In this document: positions 60,562-64,000 of the stretch, one piece after another
Layout: every line of letters starts with the position of its first letter
Position numbering within the stretch: position 1 is the first letter of the stretch
Assembly: GCF_049316285.1 (NCBI RefSeq)
Contig: NZ_JBMOXA010000003.1
Coordinates: forward strand, 1-64,000
Direction of reading: 5' to 3'
Length of the DNA: 64,000 nt
DNA from: Rhodoferax_B sp049316285
GTDB taxonomy: Bacteria > Pseudomonadota > Gammaproteobacteria > Burkholderiales > Burkholderiaceae_C
Program-made: the position numbers and the translations under genes
The notes under the pieces: generated by a model
What the model saw: the letters and a program-made list of their open reading frames with translations, nothing else
What the model was told of the DNA's origin: nothing
Database searches by the model: none

Positions 60562-60849
60562 TTGTGGGTTGCGGCAATTTCAACTGTTGTGGTCATCGGT
60601 GTGTGCATGGCACTGCTGGTTCGCCTGGAACATCGCCGAGAAAAGTGGCGGACGGAAAATCTCTGCTACCGATGTGGAAACCTTCCGAGTTTTTCAGCGA
60701 AGCCCGTCCGGCTTCATTTCAAATTTCCTACGCCACCGAAATTTGTACGATTCTGTGATCGTTGCGCCTTTCGTCGAAAGGCATGGAACTGGGCTTGGGC
60801 AATCTTCTTTTGCGTCATCCCGTTAGCCATTTTTATCAGCCAGCGTTAG
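60562..60849 (+). CDS. Small membrane protein with two CxxC pairs
   Basis: 95 residues if a TTG at 60562 is used; an ATG at 60607 would give 80. Two membrane helices, VAAISTVVVIGVCMALLV and WAWAIFFCVIPLAIFI, flank a cytoplasmic-sized segment with CYRCGN and CDRCAF, a likely zinc ribbon. An AGGGG run lies 10 bases upstream. Not recognised. Base composition is lower in GC than the flanking gnd and prmB genes. Confidence 0.5.
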   Translation: MWVAAISTVVVIGVCMALLVRLEHRREKWRTENLCYRCGNLPSFSAKPVRLHFKFPTPPKFVRFCDRCAFRRKAWNWAWAIFFCVIPLAIFISQR

Positions 60850-60950
60850 TCAAGTTTCCGTCTCAGCCACGATGGCAGAAATCGGCCATAACCGGCCATT
60901 CACCGACATCACTCAACTCGGCCAATTCCATACATTGAAGTAATTCTTGG

Positions 60951-61790
60951 ATGAAGTGTTTTCCTCGAAAAATCGGGAAGTTGGCGTTCCTGCTACCTGT
61001 TGTCTTGATGGCAGTCATTGCCTTTGTTGTGGGGCTGTACGCGGCCCCCTCCGATAAGGCCCCCTTCAAACCTGATGAGCCTGAATTAGCTGCCCCCCGA
61101 CATTTGGACCGAATGTTGCAGGCAGACCTCGGCGGCATGCGGGTCTCCATCCCAGCATATTTTGCAACATACGTAGAGTACGACGGAGACCCGGGCTGGG
61201 GAGAAAAGAGGACAGGGAAAACTCCCCAACGTACGCCTGCATCACGACTAAGAAGCTTTGGGTTCGATGTGCGTTACCCAGACATGGCAGGCCTGAGCAG
61301 TCCTGAACTGTTCGAAGAAAAAAGGCGCTATCGAAGTGCTGAAACTCCATGGATTCTTGTTGGATTCAACACAGGCGAAAGCTATTCAAGTGACGGCTTT
61401 TTGGACAGAATTGCAGACGGGTGGTTAAGCAGAGGGGCAATTGGCAACCTCCCGTCGCGCTATGAAAGGATGTCAGCGAAAGAGCATGGCTTAGAGGTTT
61501 ATGTTCAGGTGGGTGTTGACCCAGAATCAAAAAAGCCCTATCGAGAGCACCGTTTCGCTGAGGACATTTTCATTTATAGGGATGACGCTGGAAGGGTTGA
61601 AGCGGAAATTAAGTGCTCCAACCGTCCCGTAGCTGCCCCCCCTTGCAAACATTACTTTAACTTGGACCCAAAGGCTAAGGCGTGGGTGTACGTTAGCTAT
61701 CGTCGAAGTTTGTTGTCCGAATGGCGCGGCATTCAGGACTCGGTTCGCCGACTGGTGTTTAGCTTTGAGACAGACCCTAGTGCAAGATAG
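60951..61790 (+). CDS. Membrane-anchored protein of unknown function
   Basis: 279 residues. A membrane segment or uncleaved signal at 8-31 (IGKLAFLLPVVLMAVIAFVVGLYAAP) is followed by a soluble, exported domain: MLQADLGGMRVSIPAYFATYVEYDGDPGWG, PWILVGFNTGESYSSDGFLDRI, KPYREHRFAEDIFIYRDDAGRVEAEIKCSNRP, HYFNLDP and a final basic helix RGIQDSVRRLVFSF. Two cysteines (CSNRP, PPC) may form a disulfide. No family recognised. It is in the lower-GC patch, in the same direction as the small CxxC protein. Confidence 0.65.
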   Translation: MKCFPRKIGKLAFLLPVVLMAVIAFVVGLYAAPSDKAPFKPDEPELAAPRHLDRMLQADLGGMRVSIPAYFATYVEYDGDPGWGEKRTGKTPQRTPASRLRSFGFDVRYPDMAGLSSPELFEEKRRYRSAETPWILVGFNTGESYSSDGFLDRIADGWLSRGAIGNLPSRYERMSAKEHGLEVYVQVGVDPESKKPYREHRFAEDIFIYRDDAGRVEAEIKCSNRPVAAPPCKHYFNLDPKAKAWVYVSYRRSLLSEWRGIQDSVRRLVFSFETDPSAR

Positions 61791-61951
61791 TGTTGAGTGT
61801 GGGCGCTTTGTCCTGCCCTGGCTAACACAACAAAGCCGGCTCAAAACGGTCAGTTGCCAAAAGACCAATGACGGTTTTAAAGCGAGGACGAAGCCCGCTT
61901 TGGGCCCACAGCGGTCTCTTGTTTTTCACAAAAGCGGACACCCAAGATGAG

Positions 61952-62290
61952 TTACTTGGCTATTTTCAGAATGAGCCCAAGAACTTGTTGCAAGAGCCAG
62001 ATTGACAAGACGGTAGCAAGAAACACCACGTAGAACTTCCCCTCCAATCCGGGCGCATTCCATAGCCGTTTCACTTGGGTTGTGAGGTCAGCTCGCGGTG
62101 TTCCTGGTTCGGGCTTAGCTATGCCATAGCGAGCTTCGAATGTCGCCATTCTGGCAACTATGACAAAGAACATTGCAATTACGATCAAAAAAATGGCGCC
62201 ACTAAACTTTCCGTTAGAAGCCATTAAGACTGCTCCGACGAACAAGAACGCAACAAAAAGCGCAACCACTACTTGAGTAAATTTTGTCAC
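61952..62290 (-). CDS. Small membrane protein of unknown function
   Basis: 112 residues from a GTG at 62290 preceded by GGAG at 6 bases; a TTG at 62314 would add eight. Two N-terminal membrane helices (VVVALFVAFLFVGAVLMAS, SGAIFLIVIAMFFVIVARMA), a cytoplasmic loop (RYGIAKPEPGTPRADLTTQVKRL) and a C-terminal helix (FYVVFLATVLSIWLLQQVLGLIL). Not recognised. Confidence 0.55.
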   Translation of the reverse strand: MTKFTQVVVALFVAFLFVGAVLMASNGKFSGAIFLIVIAMFFVIVARMATFEARYGIAKPEPGTPRADLTTQVKRLWNAPGLEGKFYVVFLATVLSIWLLQQVLGLILKIAK

Positions 62291-62373
62291 TGCGGTCTCC
62301 ACTTGAGCGGTCAAATTTAGGCCTGCTGCTGGCCGACAGCCATCGTTTGTAGCAGGGTCCAGACTAACGAAAC

Positions 62374-62943
62374 TTAGAGTGAAATCCTAGCCAAAACCTG
62401 GTCGCCATCAACAACGACAACAGAAGCCTGCTTCAGCTTCAACTGGCCCTTTGAAGCTCGATACAGACTCCATTTTTGCGAGACCAACTTAAGACCGCCA
62501 AACAAGTCTCGCTCCTCTCTGAGGTTAAGGCCGAAAGCACAGGTGGCGCCACAATTAGTTCGATATAGCCGATAGGCTGTTTTGTCCGACTGAACTTCGC
62601 TAATCAGTTCGTATGAATCGTCAGGCAGGCCCGCCGAAGGCGCAAGGAACGCGGCGCAACTTGAAAGCAGCAAGCAAGGGACTGCCAGCAGAATCGCTAT
62701 GGCCGTCCCAAGTTGACGTGGTCCGGGTTCTGCGAGCGGGCGTGAAAGCCGCAGCAGGAGAAAAGGAATCATCAGACTGCCAATCACAACTGCCCAATAG
62801 TTGGCGGCGGAATTTTCAAACCGCAATTGATAAGGCAAACCAAGGGCCGCTTGCAAAAAGCTCCACAACACGAAAGCCATCGCGAGTATTGCCGCAACTC
62901 GTGGTCGTTTAGGTGCGGACCGTCGTTCAAAGGGCTTTTTCAT
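62374..62943 (-). CDS. Membrane protein of unknown function
   Basis: 189 residues from ATG 62943. Helices at about 17-35 (VAAILAMAFVLWSFLQAAL), 48-62 (YWAVVIGSLMIPFLLLRL) and 77-96 (GTAIAILLAVPCLLLSSCAAF), then a soluble C-terminal domain (SYELISEVQSDKTAYRLYRTNC-GATCAFGLNLREERDLFGGLKLV). The CGATC pair could be redox-active or structural. Not recognised; part of the lower-GC patch. Confidence 0.6.
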   Translation of the reverse strand: MKKPFERRSAPKRPRVAAILAMAFVLWSFLQAALGLPYQLRFENSAANYWAVVIGSLMIPFLLLRLSRPLAEPGPRQLGTAIAILLAVPCLLLSSCAAFLAPSAGLPDDSYELISEVQSDKTAYRLYRTNCGATCAFGLNLREERDLFGGLKLVSQKWSLYRASKGQLKLKQASVVVVDGDQVLARISL

Positions 62944-63112
62944 TGATTGCAAAGGCGCCCATTCTTGGGTGGCTTGACGGCGGCTGGGAATGTTGGCTAA
63001 TGGCCGAGAGTCGCCTTAAAGCACAACTCCCCTGAGTCGAACTCTCGCCGATCTTGAGACGTGATATTTGAAAACATCACCCTCATTTGAAGAGTGGCTA
63101 GAGAGCGCGTAC

Positions 63113-63985
63113 TCAGTCCGCGTAGGCCAGCAAGGCCTCGCGGGTGACCAGCAGTACCTGGTCGTCGCCCGCGCTGGTGTCTAGCCAGACCACTTCCAGG
63201 CCGTCAAATGCGGCTTCAAAGTGTTCGCGTTCGTTGCCGATCTCCAGCACCAACACAGCGTGCGGGGTCATCTTCTGCGCCACGCCGGCCAGCAGTTGGC
63301 GTATGAAGTCCATGCCGTCGGCACCGCCGTCCAGTGCGAGCTGGGGCTCGGCCAGGTACTCGGCGGGCAGGGCGGCCATGCTGGTGCTGTTGACGTAGGG
63401 TGGGTTGCACAGAATCAGATCGAACGGGCCGTCCACGGCAGCCAGGCCATCCGATTCGACCAGGCGTACGCGGTCGGCCAGGTTGTGCTTGTCTACATTG
63501 ATGCGCGCCACGGCCAGCGCATCGGGCGACAGGTCGGCGCCGGTCACCAACACATCGGGAAAGGTCATGGCGGTGAGTATGGCCAGGCTGCCGTTGCCGG
63601 TGCACAGGTCGAGCACGTTTTGTGTGTGTTCACCCAGCCAGGGGTCGATGCTGGCGTCGCTCAGCAACTCGGCAATGAAGGAGCGCGGCACGATGCTGCG
63701 TTCGTCGATGTAGAACGGCACCCCTTGCAGCCAGGCCTCGCGCGTGAGGTAGGCCGCGGGTTTGCGGGTGTGAATGCGTTCTTCCAAAAGTATGGCCACC
63801 TGCGCCTGCTGCTCGGGCGTGACCAGGGTTTCTTTCACATCGTCCAGCTCATGGAGCGGCATACCCAATCGCCACAACACCAGCCAGGCGGCTTCGTCAA
63901 AGGCATTCAAGGTGCCGTGGCCAAACGCCACGCCGGCTTCGCGCAGTTGCTTGGCGCTTTGTTCTATCAGTTCAATCAGCGTCAT
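63113..63985 (-). CDS. prmB: Ribosomal protein L3 N5-glutamine methyltransferase
   Basis: 290 residues. Class I methyltransferase with VLDLCTGNGSLAILTAMTFP (SAM-binding motif I) and the glutamine-binding LILCNPPYVNSTSM (NPPY). The N-terminal helical domain (ELIEQSAKQLREAGVAFGHGTLNAFDEAAWLVLW) is of PrmB rather than PrmC type, as is ERIHTRKPAAYLTREAWLQG. It modifies ribosomal protein L3. Confidence 0.93.
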   Translation of the reverse strand: MTLIELIEQSAKQLREAGVAFGHGTLNAFDEAAWLVLWRLGMPLHELDDVKETLVTPEQQAQVAILLEERIHTRKPAAYLTREAWLQGVPFYIDERSIVPRSFIAELLSDASIDPWLGEHTQNVLDLCTGNGSLAILTAMTFPDVLVTGADLSPDALAVARINVDKHNLADRVRLVESDGLAAVDGPFDLILCNPPYVNSTSMAALPAEYLAEPQLALDGGADGMDFIRQLLAGVAQKMTPHAVLVLEIGNEREHFEAAFDGLEVVWLDTSAGDDQVLLVTREALLAYAD

Positions 63986-64000
63986 AAATTTCAGGGCTGC

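Noticed and set aside
61795..61835. Possible integron attC site (GTTGAGT and a nearby hairpin)
   Set aside because: The GTT and AAC core-like sequences occur in the wrong order and no cassette pattern repeats around the neighbouring genes.
1..64000. CRISPR array or rRNA genes
   Set aside because: No regularly spaced 25-40-base repeats with unique spacers and no rRNA-like sequence were seen; the only short repeats are the iterons.

Overview
The window reads as a stretch of a betaproteobacterial chromosome, order Burkholderiales, probably Comamonadaceae (Rhodoferax/Polaromonas-like). The basis is gene content and order: a cysI-DUF934-cysH-cysD-cysN sulfate assimilation run, several orphan Bug/TctC-type solute-binding proteins, an IclR-type pobR divergent from pobA, and high-GC codon use. 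The genus is inference.

Bases 1 to about 6363 are the right-hand part of an integrated mobile element whose left end lies outside the window. It carries a Toprim/P-loop primase-helicase (cut by the window edge), an iteron-like array of CACGGGTT repeats, a tyrosine recombinase, a small Mor-like DNA-binding protein and, translationally coupled to it, a large serine recombinase. The last 13 codons and the stop of the serine recombinase are the antisense of the 3' half of tRNA-Asn(GTT), so the element appears to sit in that tRNA gene.

Bases 6444-14556 form a thiamine island: thiO-thiS-thiG-thiE on the minus strand, a divergent thiD, a CytX-like permease and a TonB-dependent receptor. Three TPP riboswitches are visible, ahead of thiO, the permease and the receptor. 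Two of them are almost identical. The layout suggests outer- and inner-membrane uptake of thiamine or its pyrimidine moiety alongside thiazole synthesis. thiC is not in the window.

Bases 14729-18491 hold a small predicted beta-barrel protein, a MATE exporter, a DUF2239 protein and a secreted unknown. Bases 18496-26119 are sulfate assimilation (TauE exporter, CysI, DUF934, CysH, CysD, CysN) followed by a ferredoxin and a ferredoxin-NADP reductase that could feed electrons to CysI. Bases 26267-32886 are mixed housekeeping genes: an Ldh2-type dehydrogenase, an HD-GYP protein, a Gfo/Idh oxidoreductase and a YgiQ-type radical SAM protein.

Bases 33308-38250 are a LysR regulator divergent from a five-gene catabolic operon (lactonase-like amidohydrolase, SDR, Bug receptor, carboxymuconolactone-decarboxylase-like protein, dimeric-barrel protein). 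Bases 38416-47843 mix a diguanylate cyclase, a CoA-transferase, two solute-binding proteins, a DUF4166 gene with a decayed DCC-family partner, pobA/pobR and a Fur-controlled iron-binding protein. Bases 48221-55620 are a signalling block: chemotaxis receptor, GGDEF-EAL protein, a frameshifted 7TMR-type histidine kinase and a convergent response regulator. After an ABC-F ATPase and gnd there is a lower-GC patch of unrecognised membrane or secreted proteins (60480-63110), then prmB.
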